Positions 17,151 to 25,532 are shown, numbered from the stretch's first letter. The stretch: 46,062 nt of DNA from Nitrospirota bacterium (GCA_030682135.1 JAUXQT010000071.1:1-46062); one strand, 5' to 3'. Numbers and translations: made by a program. Notes: generated by a model from the letters alone, not told the origin.

Positions 17151-17465
17151 TCAGCGTGACCCGGGGACCATCCCGCCGTCTGGAATCTGTACCGCAATCG
17201 AAAGGGCATGCCCGTCGGACGCAACCTGTGCCGCGACTTTGTCGCCGGTTTTCAATCGTCCGCCCGCAACACCCGTGATTTTCGTCTCGGCAGTCACCCT
17301 CAAGCGCAGTTCCCGACCGGAAACCTCTTTCACAATGACTTCATCGCCTTCCCAATACATCACATCGGCCTTCACCGCGGAAATGGCAGTCGACTGAGTG
17401 TCTTCCGCAGCTTGTGATGGAGTGACGACTGCCAGGATGAGAAACAGAGCAAGAAGAATGGGCAT
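17151..17465 (-). CDS. Small periplasmic protein of unknown function
   Basis: 104 residues. Signal peptide MPILLALFLILAVVTPSQA, then a small beta-rich domain (GDEVIVKEVSGRELRLRVTA, LKTGDKVAAQVASDGHALSI) reminiscent of DUF5666/OB-like domains that occur as short secreted proteins. No catalytic residues stand out. GAAGGAGGATTTATC precedes the ATG at 17465. It is the last gene of a same-strand run after the MFS exporter, with 47 bases between them. Function unknown. Confidence 0.6.
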   Translation of the reverse strand: MPILLALFLILAVVTPSQAAEDTQSTAISAVKADVMYWEGDEVIVKEVSGRELRLRVTAETKITGVAGGRLKTGDKVAAQVASDGHALSIAVQIPDGGMVPGSR

Positions 17466-17512
17466 GATAAATCCTCCTTCTGTTCTTAGACTACTGGCCG
17501 CTCGAATCTCTG

Positions 17513-18781
17513 TCAATTGGCTGGCCTCGTGGCCCTCCAGGCCAGTGCCATGGCAAGTAGCAATAGAGCTGACGCAAGCAGAAACGGCGCGCCGGGGAAA
17601 TGCAGAGACGTGCTGAGCGTTGAGTCCTGAGTACTGAGAGAGGAGTCTGAACGGATGAAGAAAGCGAAGGTTTGCGTGAAAAGACTTGGTCCGATGAGAC
17701 CGGCGATACCGGAAAGGCTCGCGATGGCCCCTTGGAGCTGGCCCTGTTCAGAGGCGCTCACGCGGCGGGTCATGAAGAACTGCGCGGACGGACCGGCCAT
17801 GCCCCAGAAGGCCATGACCGGGATACCGGCGCAATAGATCCACCCGTTGGGAGCGAAACCATAGACCGAAAACCCGATGGCGCCGAAGCCCAATCCCATC
17901 AGCAGGGTCCTGCGTTCCCCGAACCGCCTAGTCAGAGGCTTGATCAGGACACCCTGCACCAGCATCGTGCTGACACCGGACCCGGCCAGCATGAAACCGA
18001 CCGCTGTCGCATCCCAACCATAACGATAGCCCACATAGAGCACGGCGACACTGGGCAAGATCGCATGCGCGAGATAGCCGAGGAACACGACGGTAGCCAG
18101 GCTGAAGAGCTCGCGGTGCGAACGAAGCAGCACGAGCGAGCCGACCGGGTTGGCCCGCTTCCACGCAAAAGCTGTACGCTTCTCGCGCGGAAGCGATTCT
18201 GGCAGGACGAAAAACCCGTAACAGGCATTCACCAAACTCGTTGCAGCTGCGCCCCAAAACGGGAGACGCGGATCGATTACCCCGAGCAATCCGCCGACCG
18301 CAGGGCCGAGGATGAAACCTAAGCCGAAAGCCGCACCGATCATCCCGAAACCGGCGGCTCGTTTTTCTGGCGGCGTCACATCGGTGATATAGGCGCCGGC
18401 GGTGCTGAAACTGGATGAGGCGATGCCGGAAATGGCCCGCCCCACGAAGAGCCAGGTCACGTTCGGCGCGAGCGCCATGAAGATGTAGTCGAGGCCGAGG
18501 CCGAGGTTCGACAGCAGCACGACCGGCCGCCGCCCGAAACGATCCGAGAGCGCGCCTTGAATCGGCGAACAGACGAACTGCATAAGCGCCCAGGCCGTGC
18601 CCATCAGGCCGTACATCACGGCGGCCTGCGCCGTATCGCCCCCCATGAAGTCCTCAACGAGCTTCGGCAAGACGGGAATGATGATCCCGAAGGAGAGCAC
18701 GTCGAGCATGACGGTGATGAGGATGAAGAGGATCGCGGCTTGCCGCGGCTGAGTCGGTGTCGCAGATGGAGCGATCGTCAC
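17513..18781 (-). CDS. MFS exporter, TetA-like (TCR/Tet family)
   Basis: 422 residues, twelve predicted membrane segments. The motif-A region SPIQGALSDRFGRRPVVLLS and the motif-C-like GAAFGLGFILGPAVGGLLG are typical of the drug/H+ antiporter branch that includes TetA. Export of a drug or metabolite is likely; tetracycline resistance itself cannot be claimed. Near residues 380-392, in the loop before the last helix, the protein contains SDSSLSTQDSTLSTS, which is encoded by a dispersed simple repeat (17610-17640) and looks like an in-frame insertion. Translation starts with GTG at 18781, overlapping the SDR stop codon by four bases (GTGA), so the two are coupled. Confidence 0.88.
   Translation of the reverse strand: MTIAPSATPTQPRQAAILFILITVMLDVLSFGIIIPVLPKLVEDFMGGDTAQAAVMYGLMGTAWALMQFVCSPIQGALSDRFGRRPVVLLSNLGLGLDYIFMALAPNVTWLFVGRAISGIASSSFSTAGAYITDVTPPEKRAAGFGMIGAAFGLGFILGPAVGGLLGVIDPRLPFWGAAATSLVNACYGFFVLPESLPREKRTAFAWKRANPVGSLVLLRSHRELFSLATVVFLGYLAHAILPSVAVLYVGYRYGWDATAVGFMLAGSGVSTMLVQGVLIKPLTRRFGERRTLLMGLGFGAIGFSVYGFAPNGWIYCAGIPVMAFWGMAGPSAQFFMTRRVSASEQGQLQGAIASLSGIAGLIGPSLFTQTFAFFIRSDSSLSTQDSTLSTSLHFPGAPFLLASALLLLAMALAWRATRPAN
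17610..17640. repeat. GTGCTGAG/GAGTCCTGAG simple repeat inside the MFS gene
   Basis: The bases here are the same type of repeat as 557-589 (GTGCTGAGT, GAGTCCTG). In this place it lies within the coding frame of the MFS exporter and keeps the frame, adding a serine/threonine-rich stretch to an outer loop. Confidence 0.65.
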
Positions 18782-19497
18782 CAGTCGGCGCCCAGTCGAT
18801 CGATGACGATCTGATGCACCACGGAATATTTCCCCAGGGTCGCCAGATAGACAGCGGTTTCCGCCACATCGAAGGGATCGATCTTCTCGCTCCGGAGAAT
18901 CTCTTCCGGAGAGGCATCCACGAGTTCGTCGGCCACGCCACCAGGACAGATCGCACTGACTTTAATGTGATGGGGGCGGCCTTCGTCGGCCAGCGATTTC
19001 GTCAAAGCCAGGATGCCGTGCTTGGAGGCGCTGTAGGTACCGGTGCCGGCCCAGGCTTGCAGGCCGGCGACGCTCGACATATTGATGATGGTGCCTCCGC
19101 CCTGCTGCTTCATCTGTGTGAATCCCGCCCGGCAACAGAAAAACGTGCCGCGCAGATTCACGTTCAAGACTTCGTCAAACGCCTTGGTCGTCGTTTCGGC
19201 GAGCCGCCCGCCCGCGATAACCCCTGCATTGTTCACGAGAATGTCGAGCTGCCCGTACCGCGTGACCGTCTCCTGGATCAGCCGTTCCACCTGACCTTCA
19301 TCGGCCACGTCGGTCTGAATGGCCCAAGCCTCGCCGCCTTCTCTCACAATCTGTGCGACGGTCTGTTCACAGAGCGCTATCCGCCTGGCCGTCACGACGA
19401 CGTTGGCCCCTTCGGCGCCAAACCGCAATGCGATCGCCTTGCCGATCCCGCTGCTGCTGCCGGTCACAATCGCGACTTTATTTGTTAACCGCTTCAT
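18778..19497 (-). CDS. Short-chain dehydrogenase/reductase (SDR)
   Basis: 239 residues. The nucleotide-binding motif TGSSSGIG is at residues 12-19, NNAG follows at about 88, and the catalytic serine (INMSSVAG) and YSASK (tyrosine, lysine) complete a classical SDR active site. It reduces or oxidises an alcohol/ketone group with NAD(P)H. The closest look is to 3-oxoacyl-ACP reductase-like (FabG-like) enzymes, but the substrate is unknown. ATG at 19497 with a weak ribosome site. The stop codon overlaps the GTG of the MFS gene, suggesting that the enzyme and exporter work on the same pathway. Confidence 0.9.
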   Translation of the reverse strand: MKRLTNKVAIVTGSSSGIGKAIALRFGAEGANVVVTARRIALCEQTVAQIVREGGEAWAIQTDVADEGQVERLIQETVTRYGQLDILVNNAGVIAGGRLAETTTKAFDEVLNVNLRGTFFCCRAGFTQMKQQGGGTIINMSSVAGLQAWAGTGTYSASKHGILALTKSLADEGRPHHIKVSAICPGGVADELVDASPEEILRSEKIDPFDVAETAVYLATLGKYSVVHQIVIDRLGADW

Positions 19498-19580
19498 GGA
19501 ATCACCGTTTCCTACACCTCTCGTTAAGGGAGTGGTCGAGGCTGCCCTTTACTGCGCGCGTCCAGCAAATGCTGGTCGCA

Positions 19581-19680
19581 CTGGTCTATCTCGTCTATCT
19601 GGTTTGTCTGGTTGATCGGACTGAAAATGTACCCGGAAGAACCAGATAGACCAGAAACACCTACCAACCAGACAGACAAG
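19581..19680. repeat. Heptamer-rich inverted repeat, copy 2, nested in another repeat
   Basis: The left arm CTGGTCTATCTCGTCTATCT and a right arm starting ACCAGATAGACCAGA form the same hairpin as 3521-3628, with a shared 21-base block (19635-19655). The flanks, TGCGCGCGTCCA at about 19553 and GCGTTGCGCGAGCACAG at 19688-19704, match the two halves of the element at 8797-8845, so the hairpin appears inserted into a copy of that other family. Confidence 0.7.
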
Positions 19681-19712
19681 CTGGTCCGCGTTGCGCGAGC
19701 ACAGAAGATCAA

Positions 19713-20444
19713 TCAGTCTCCATCCCCTCCTCCGTCATAGTACTTTTCTCGGTAGATGGGGCAGAGGCCTTTTTGCTGCAGCAATGCCTTGGCCTCGTCG
19801 ATCATGGCGCTATTCCCGCAGAGATAGACGGCCAGATCCTTGACTGACGCGATTCGCTCTTCGATCAATCGGAGGACGCGGCCTGAGGGACCCGGCCAGC
19901 CAGGTTCGGGACGGGACAATGTCGTGACGACGGTAAGAGTCCGAATCCGCTGAGCCAATTCGGTCAACTCATGCTGATAATACAGGTCTCGCTGGCTCCG
20001 CAGACCCCAGAACAGGGTGGCCGGTCTCGGGTCGGGCCGTTCCGCATTCGCCAGCAACATAGACCGGATCGGCGTGATCCCGGTGCCGTTGGCGATGAAT
20101 AGGAGATCGCGCCCCGGATCCTCTCGCAAATAGAAACTCCCCGCCGGTCCCTTGAAAGATGTCTTATCCCCCACCTTGAGGTCGAACAGAAAGCCGGAGC
20201 CGGCTCCGCCCGGCACGAGGTTGAACAATAGCGTGATGACGTCGGCGCGACTGGGCTGCGAGGCGATAGAATAGGCCCGCGTCATGAGACGACCGGTCTG
20301 CGGATGCGGCAGCTCGAAGGAGATGAACTGACCGGGCTTGAACGTGATGGACCGTGGTTCGATTAACCGCAGATCGAGCTCGCACACGTCCTGCGTGAGA
20401 TGCGTGACCGACTCAACTTTCGCGGTAAAGGTTTCGACCGACAT
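19713..20444 (-). CDS. FAD-binding oxidoreductase of the ferredoxin-NADP reductase family
   Basis: 243 residues. RAYSIAS binds the flavin, GNGTGITPIRSML (written here as IANGTGITPI) binds the pyrophosphate of NAD(P)H, and VYLCGNSAMIDEA is the conserved C-terminal nicotinamide motif. There is no 2Fe-2S domain, so it passes electrons between NAD(P)H and a separate partner. Cytoplasmic. The ATG at 20444 opens directly into the family's first strand. Same strand as the barrel/lipoprotein genes upstream, 57 bases apart. The redox partner is not evident. Confidence 0.88.
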   Translation of the reverse strand: MSVETFTAKVESVTHLTQDVCELDLRLIEPRSITFKPGQFISFELPHPQTGRLMTRAYSIASQPSRADVITLLFNLVPGGAGSGFLFDLKVGDKTSFKGPAGSFYLREDPGRDLLFIANGTGITPIRSMLLANAERPDPRPATLFWGLRSQRDLYYQHELTELAQRIRTLTVVTTLSRPEPGWPGPSGRVLRLIEERIASVKDLAVYLCGNSAMIDEAKALLQQKGLCPIYREKYYDGGGDGD

Positions 20445-20501
20445 GGCGGCAGATTCTAGCAGGATGAGGAAAAGATCCGCCAGATGGTCATCCTGCGAGG
20501 A

Positions 20502-21287
20502 TCAGAATCCGACCGAAACGCCCACCGTTCCCAGCAACGCGGCCCGATCGGTCGGTCCATAGAATTCGGTGCCGAGCCCCGCGTCGAGCACGACGCGCGA
20601 GGTGAGCTGATGGCGCAGGCCGATTTCACAGCCCGTGTTGTTACGTTGGCCGCGCTGGTCCGACTGCCTCGTGTAGACGCTGGCGATCAGCGTGTCGCGA
20701 AAACTGTCGGGGTAGCCCAAGGGATAACTCACGGCCGCCACGGCCCGATAGGCCCCCGGCCGCTCCTGCCCCTGTGGTGAACCCAGAATCGTGTACCCCG
20801 CATTGAGGTGCGCACGAAGCCTCCCGAACGAGCGCGTCAGGATACCGGTGACCTGGGTATCCACCCCTTTGGAGTTCACGCCGGTGGGGAGATCCGCCTC
20901 GACGCGCAGGGCCATGGCCGGCAGCTGCAACGTTTCCGTATTGAAGTTGTAGAGCAGGCCCAGATGCAGATCTCCGGACTTGGTGGCGCCGACGAGCGTA
21001 TTCGGCTCGGTCATGAGGTCGCCCTGGATTTCGATCTGCGCGTTGTCGAAGGCACCATAGATGATCTGCGGTTGGAACGTGACGCGCGTGCGGCCCTCCC
21101 GCCGATCGTTGAAACGCACGCCGCTCTCTATCCCGATTTCCCCCTTCGGAATCGCATAGGCGTCTTCCATCCCGATCGGCCTGTTCGGATCAAGATTGTC
21201 GTGGTCGAGCGCGAAGCTCGGCAGAGGCCATAACCCGAGCATGAGCACGACGAATGGTCTGATGGCGCGTAGGACCAGCTGATTCAA
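20502..21287 (-). CDS. Outer-membrane beta-barrel (transporter-like) protein
   Basis: 261 residues. Signal peptide (AIRPFVVLMLGLWPLPSFA) then a barrel of alternating strands with a C-terminal phenylalanine (VGTVGVSVGF-type end) expected of outer-membrane proteins. The opening GMEDAYAIPKGEIGIESGVRF resembles the phenol-degradation MetA-type porin family. No ATG fits: the best start is TTG at 21287, which overlaps the TGA of the lipoprotein gene (TTGA) and has AGGAG at a proper distance. It is therefore translated by coupling with the lipoprotein, and the two products likely work together in the outer membrane. Cargo unknown. Confidence 0.75.
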   Translation of the reverse strand: MNQLVLRAIRPFVVLMLGLWPLPSFALDHDNLDPNRPIGMEDAYAIPKGEIGIESGVRFNDRREGRTRVTFQPQIIYGAFDNAQIEIQGDLMTEPNTLVGATKSGDLHLGLLYNFNTETLQLPAMALRVEADLPTGVNSKGVDTQVTGILTRSFGRLRAHLNAGYTILGSPQGQERPGAYRAVAAVSYPLGYPDSFRDTLIASVYTRQSDQRGQRNNTGCEIGLRHQLTSRVVLDAGLGTEFYGPTDRAALLGTVGVSVGF

Positions 21288-22228
21288 TGGTGGTGCTCCT
21301 GGTCTTTCAGAATCATGGGATTGGCCGCGTCGGCGCTCGCCAGGTAATAGGCATTCAGCAGGCGGTAGATCTCTGTCCGCTTCGCGTCCCAGGTCGGCAC
21401 CTGTTCGCTCGCGAGGATGTCGCTGATATTGTCGTGCAACATATGGAGGTTGTCGAAGATGTTGGCGATCTCCGGATAACGGGCGGCAAACGCAGGACTC
21501 AATTCCGCCGTGAGCGGCATAAAGGTCCATGCCACGGGCGGCTGCGCAAGATAGCGGCGATAGGTCGTGAGAATAGGCCGCACGGCCTGCGTCTTGGCTA
21601 CGAGATCTGGCGCGGCCTGCAGGGGATCGTACACGGCGACTTGTAGATAGTGGTACGACCAGATCGTGGCATTGAAGAGCGGAAACCGGCTACGGAATGT
21701 CTTGGAAAAGGGAAACTGATCGAGCCGGTGATGGTCCAGCCGCTTGGCCGTGATGGCATAGGCACTCTCCTGATAATAGGCCAGCACGTTTCGGATGGCG
21801 CGGTCTTTGTCTGGCTCGTCCGAGGCCATGATGTCGTAGGTGGCGCGATGCAGGGCATGGGCTTCGTCGAAGGTATTCTGCGCGCGCCAGGCCAGCTTCA
21901 TGTAGGTTGGAGCAATGGCCTCCTCGTTGGGATTGATGCGGGGTTTGGTGGCAATGAAGGCCAGCGTTTCTTTACGGGCCCGCTCTTCGAGAGCCGGGAT
22001 ATCTGTGCCGCCGGTCAGGAGGAGATTTTCGTACAAATTGGAGTGGCCAAAATCGACACCATTGAACTCGCTGTCGAGTTCGGCCAGATCCTCTCGTAGC
22101 GAGAAGTTCCACAGGGCCCGATAGTAGAACCGCTTGTCTCGCGGCTCGAACTGGCTGCAGGCGACCAGCACGAGAATCGTTGCCGCAATCAACAGGAACG
22201 TGGCGCTGCTTGCCCATTTATCGCTCAC
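21284..22228 (-). CDS. Lipoprotein of unknown family, coupled to a beta-barrel
   Basis: 314 residues. Signal sequence ends in LVLVAC, a textbook lipobox, so it should be lipidated. The mature part is helical ([53 protein letters not shown]) and ends in EHHH; it is rich in histidine and aromatic residues. I do not recognise the family. Start at GTG 22228, overlapping the TGA of the methyltransferase fragment (GTGA), with GGGG a few bases upstream. The downstream barrel begins on the same stop codon, so these genes form a tight operon. Confidence 0.75.
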   Translation of the reverse strand: MSDKWASSATFLLIAATILVLVACSQFEPRDKRFYYRALWNFSLREDLAELDSEFNGVDFGHSNLYENLLLTGGTDIPALEERARKETLAFIATKPRINPNEEAIAPTYMKLAWRAQNTFDEAHALHRATYDIMASDEPDKDRAIRNVLAYYQESAYAITAKRLDHHRLDQFPFSKTFRSRFPLFNATIWSYHYLQVAVYDPLQAAPDLVAKTQAVRPILTTYRRYLAQPPVAWTFMPLTAELSPAFAARYPEIANIFDNLHMLHDNISDILASEQVPTWDAKRTEIYRLLNAYYLASADAANPMILKDQEHHH

Positions 22229-22644
22229 TTGAACCCCACGACCATACCGTCCGGTCCGGCCAAACGGGCAACCTGCGTCCGCTTGAACCCGGCTTCTTTC
22301 ATCCACTTCCGGCAGTCCGCGCCGGTGAAGTCGAATCCACCAGGGGTTTCGATCAGCATATTGAGGCTCATGAGCAGCCCGAACGCATTCTGTTTCCGCG
22401 CGTCGTCGATGAGGGCTTCGTGGACGATGATCGCACCCTTCGGAGACAGCGCCTCATAAGCCTTGCGGAGGAGCAGCCTCTTCTCGTCCAGATTCCAGTC
22501 GTAAAGAATGTGTCCCATGATGATCACGTCACATGTCGGCAAGGAGTCTTTGAAGAAATCTCCGGAGTGAAAACGCAGCCGTTTCGCGACTCCCCGCTCC
22601 CGCGCATAAGCCTCGAACACCGGCTGCACCACCGGCAGATCCAT
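22225..22644 (-). pseudogene. 5'-truncated O-methyltransferase
   Basis: 139 residues remain of a protein that in this family (acetylserotonin O-methyltransferase-like) is usually about 330-350 long. The fragment starts exactly at the DLPVV segment that normally follows the glycine-rich SAM-binding motif I, then has [20 protein letters not shown] and the catalytic-region [12 protein letters not shown]. The dimerisation domain and motif I are missing; the frame upstream closes after 12 codons without them. It therefore cannot bind SAM normally. The reading frame is intact and overlaps the lipoprotein GTG, so it may survive as a leader for the operon. A deletion or rearrangement just upstream of 22644 is the likely cause. 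Confidence 0.7.
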
Positions 22645-22937
22645 GAGATGCCGCCCGACAGCTCTTCCCTTCGCGCTTCACATACAGCCTTTTCTCGGGA
22701 AGACTATCTGAACAGAACAGAAGGAGGCAAGATCATGCCGCGACAGGAGACCCGCGAATGAACACGCACAAACGTAAGACGCACCAGGTTTCTGCGTGAC
22801 AGCGCCACGAGGCCCTGCCACGCCTGAAATCAGAACGGGTGCAGGTCAACCGCCTGTATGATTGCAGGGATAGAAAGCGGACGAACCAGAAGGAGAAGAC
22901 GACTATTCACGTGTACGAGCGGCAGACCAAGATGGCC

Positions 22938-23375
22938 TCACACGTGCGTGCTGCCGAAATTCACACGACAGCCGACGAGGTAGAGCGCGCCCTGCGATTC
23001 TTGTCTCAGGGGTTTCGTCCAACAGACTTCTGCCAAACAGACGGTGTTCTTGATCGCTGAATCACCGGTTTGAATCTCCAAGAGCTGCCCTTTGGACGGA
23101 GCGACGCCGAGCAGGAGCCGCAGTCCGGTCGGACTGTCGCTCACTGCCGTGCCATGCCCCTCTTCGAGTACCACACCATCGCGATCTACCGAACGCATCA
23201 AACCATAGGTGCAGGGACTCACTCTCTGGTTGCGAGTTTCCCGTCGACGTTCAACCCGAAGAGCAGGTCTGCCCTGCCACGAGATATCATGCGTCGGATG
23301 CTCGGCTACAGGCACGCCTGCCTTCCGCAGCAACGATTTCCCAAACGACCGTACGTACTCCAAGATCTGCTTCAT
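22938..23375 (-). CDS. PilZ-like protein, paralogue of the one at 10244-10693
   Basis: 145 residues. RRETR gives an RxxxR motif, while SDSPTG stands where (D/N)xSxxG is expected, so the first residue of that motif is changed and cyclic di-GMP binding may be weaker. The C-terminus QESQGALYLVGCRVNFG matches ESLGYLYLVGCRRTFG of the other protein. Start at ATG 23375 with AGGTGGAG upstream; the extra residues of the longer frame look non-coding. It stands alone, facing away from the TetR gene. Role unknown beyond likely second-messenger signalling. Confidence 0.65.
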   Translation of the reverse strand: MKQILEYVRSFGKSLLRKAGVPVAEHPTHDISWQGRPALRVERRRETRNQRVSPCTYGLMRSVDRDGVVLEEGHGTAVSDSPTGLRLLLGVAPSKGQLLEIQTGDSAIKNTVCLAEVCWTKPLRQESQGALYLVGCRVNFGSTHV

Positions 23376-23611
23376 GCGCGGACTCCACCTAAGACAACAA
23401 ATGACATCGCCCCTGCCCGGCATTCTCCCATCCGGATTGTCGGCTTTCGGCAACTGTGACGTTGTAATACACCGCGAGCTTGATTGTATAGAAAACAAAA
23501 GGGTTCCCTAAAACTACGTAGGCCATTACGCCTTGCACATTGCGAACATTACCCACACGCGCAAGCCTCCCGCTGACAACAGCATGCCGCGATCTTCACG
23601 TATCAATTATT

Positions 23612-23623
23612 GACCGATCGTTC
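23612..23623 (+). promoter_or_regulatory. Candidate TetR-family operator over a -35 box
   Basis: GACCGATCGTTC is a near-perfect 12-bp palindrome (one mismatched pair) of the type read by TetR/AcrR repressors. It overlaps TTGACC (23610-23615), which could be a -35 box with TACGGT 18 bases further as a poor -10. The regulator gene starts at 23670, so autorepression is plausible. Confidence 0.4.
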
Positions 23624-23669
23624 CAATATGTGATACGGTCCTTTTTCGTTAGAAGAGGATGGACGCCGC

Positions 23670-24254
23670 ATGTCTCGCCCGAAAGCATTCAATCCGGATG
23701 AGGCGCTTGAGAAGGCCATGCAGGTCTTTTGGCACAAGGGTTACGAAACCACCTCGATGGAAGATCTCCTCAACGCGATGGACATCAATCGCGGCAGCCT
23801 CTACGCCACCTTCGGCGACAAACGCGAACTATTCTTGAAAGCCATGGACCTCTACTGCACCGGCGGTGGTGTCGGCAACAGGCTCTCCATCCTGAGCCAG
23901 CCGGGCCCGGCACTTCCTCTTATTCGCCAGTTCATCGGCGCCATGCTGGAATTCGGCCTCTCCGATCCGTTACGCCGCGGCTGCATGATGACCAACACCC
24001 TGGTGGAACTGGCCCCGCACGAAAAAGATATCGCACTGAAAGTGTCGGGACGGCTACAGATGGCGGAAGAGGGCTTCTTCCAGCTGCTTTTGCGCGCGAA
24101 GCACGAGGGAGAACTTGCGACACACAAAGACCCGCGCGCACTGGCCCGGGTCCTGGTCACGATGATGCAAGGGACCATCGTCATGATCAAAGCCGGCACG
24201 CCGGCCGACGTCGTGCGACAGACCGCGGAGACCGCGCTTTCGATCCTCGACTAA
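23670..24254 (+). CDS. TetR/AcrR-family transcriptional regulator
   Basis: 194 residues. The N-terminal helix-turn-helix is clear: ALEKAMQVFWHKGYETTSME, then MDINRGSLYATFGDKRELF. The C-terminal ligand domain has the segment RRGCMMTNTLVELAPHE, similar to regulators that sense electrophiles or small aromatic compounds through that region (NemR-like); the cysteine may matter but this is inference. ATG at 23670 follows a weak ribosome site. It heads a plus-strand run (SRPBCC, DUF1579, lipoprotein, BNR protein) and a palindrome lies just upstream, so it may control itself and these genes. Confidence 0.9.
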   Translation: MSRPKAFNPDEALEKAMQVFWHKGYETTSMEDLLNAMDINRGSLYATFGDKRELFLKAMDLYCTGGGVGNRLSILSQPGPALPLIRQFIGAMLEFGLSDPLRRGCMMTNTLVELAPHEKDIALKVSGRLQMAEEGFFQLLLRAKHEGELATHKDPRALARVLVTMMQGTIVMIKAGTPADVVRQTAETALSILD

Positions 24255-24386
24255 CGCGTGCGCTACTATTGGGGATACTTCCTGAATGACTACTCGACTC
24301 ACGCAAACTCTATCCGTGCCCCCAACAGGGCGGTGCTCGTCATCGCCAATTCAGTAGCAGATCCGTCATATAGAGGAGGTCTCACC

Positions 24387-24914
24387 ATGCTCAAGAAGAT
24401 CGGCATCATCGGGGCCCTGCTAGTCGTCAGTCTTCTCGCCTACGCTGCGACCAAGCCCGATACGTTTCGAGTTCAACGGACGGCAACTATCGCGGCTCCG
24501 CCGGAGAAAGTGTTCGGACTCATCCAAGATCTGCATCAGTGGGCCTTCTGGTCGCCCTGGGAAAAGATGGACCCGGCGATGAAGAAATCCTACAGCGGCG
24601 CGCCCCAGGGGGCGGGCGCCGCGCTCGAATGGGACGGCAATACCGATGTCGGCACGGGACGCATGGAGATCGTCAGCACAGTTCCTTCATCGCGGGTCGT
24701 GATCAAGCTCGACTTCCTGAAACCGTTTGAAGCCCACAACCAAGCGGAATTCATCGTGGAAGGCAGCGAGTCCTCGACAAGCGTGACCTGGGCCATGCAT
24801 GGCCCTCAGCCCTTCATCATGAAGGTCATGGATCTGGTGATGGGCATGGACAAGATGGTCGGAAAAGACTTTGAAACCGGCTTGGCCAATCTGAAACAAT
24901 TGGCTGAGCGATAA
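24387..24914 (+). CDS. SRPBCC (START/polyketide-cyclase-like) domain protein with membrane anchor
   Basis: 175 residues. An N-terminal membrane segment or uncleaved signal (IGIIGALLVVSLLAYAA) precedes an SRPBCC domain: RTATIAAPPEKVFGLIQDLH, AFWSPWEKMDPAM, SSTSVTWAMHGPQPF and KDFETGLANLKQLAE match the family's start and end. The fold binds hydrophobic ligands in a cavity; no enzyme activity can be assigned. GAGGAGGTCTCACC precedes the ATG. DUF1579 follows 15 bases later, and this pair commonly occurs beside TetR-type or ArsR-type regulators, here a TetR gene. Confidence 0.85.
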   Translation: MLKKIGIIGALLVVSLLAYAATKPDTFRVQRTATIAAPPEKVFGLIQDLHQWAFWSPWEKMDPAMKKSYSGAPQGAGAALEWDGNTDVGTGRMEIVSTVPSSRVVIKLDFLKPFEAHNQAEFIVEGSESSTSVTWAMHGPQPFIMKVMDLVMGMDKMVGKDFETGLANLKQLAER

Positions 24915-24929
24915 ACCAAGGAGGCCGCC

Positions 24930-25532
24930 ATGCGTTTCGTCCAATTCGCAGTTGCAACACTGAGCGTTGTGCTGACCCTTTCGCCGGCCCTTGCCAAAGA
25001 GAAGAAACACGAGAAGCCGATGGACCAGCAAGCGATGATGGAGCTCTGGAAGAAGCTGGCCCAGCCCGGTGAGCCGCACAAGTTGTTTGCCAGTCTGGCC
25101 GGAAGCTGGACGACGCAGACTAAAGAATGGATGGAACCGGGCAAGCCACCGATGGAATCCGCTGGAACCGCGGAAACCAAAATGCTGCTGGACGGACGAT
25201 TCCTCTACCAGGAATACAACGCCCAGATGATGGGGCAGCCTTTCTCCGGTATCGGGATCGACGGATACGACAACGTGACCAAGAAATATGTCACCGCCTG
25301 GATCGACACCATGGGAACCGGGATCTTCTTCATGGAGGGCACGGCCAGCGCCGACGGCAAGACCATCACGTTAAAAGGGTCGCACCCTGAGCCGGGCGGC
25401 GGCAAGATGTCCCATCGTGCGGTCTGGAAGATCCAAGACTCCAACAACCAAACGTTCGAGATGTACGGGACGCATGGCCATGGTGGCAAGGAAATGAAGT
25501 TCCTGGAGATCGTCTATACCAGAAAGCCGTGA
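24930..25532 (+). CDS. DUF1579 secreted protein
   Basis: 200 residues. Signal peptide (FAVATLSVVLTLSPALA), then the DUF1579 pattern: LASLAGSWTTQTKEWMEPGK, LLDGRFLYQEYNAQMMGQPF, GIGIDGYDNVTKKYVTAWID. The family is lipocalin-like in predicted fold and of unknown function. AAGGAGGCCGCC precedes the ATG. It is 15 bases after the SRPBCC gene, so they are almost certainly cotranscribed. A ligand-binding role in the periplasm is a guess from fold. Confidence 0.85.
   Translation: MRFVQFAVATLSVVLTLSPALAKEKKHEKPMDQQAMMELWKKLAQPGEPHKLFASLAGSWTTQTKEWMEPGKPPMESAGTAETKMLLDGRFLYQEYNAQMMGQPFSGIGIDGYDNVTKKYVTAWIDTMGTGIFFMEGTASADGKTITLKGSHPEPGGGKMSHRAVWKIQDSNNQTFEMYGTHGHGGKEMKFLEIVYTRKP

Noticed and set aside
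17513-18781. Tetracycline resistance
   Set aside because: The protein is in the TetA-like branch, but that branch includes many exporters of other compounds and there is no tetR partner next to it.
22735-22761. Eight-codon frame with a strong ribosome site (MPRQETRE)
   Set aside because: Too short to support as a gene; possibly the remnant start of a deleted gene, so it is mentioned only with the truncated methyltransferase.
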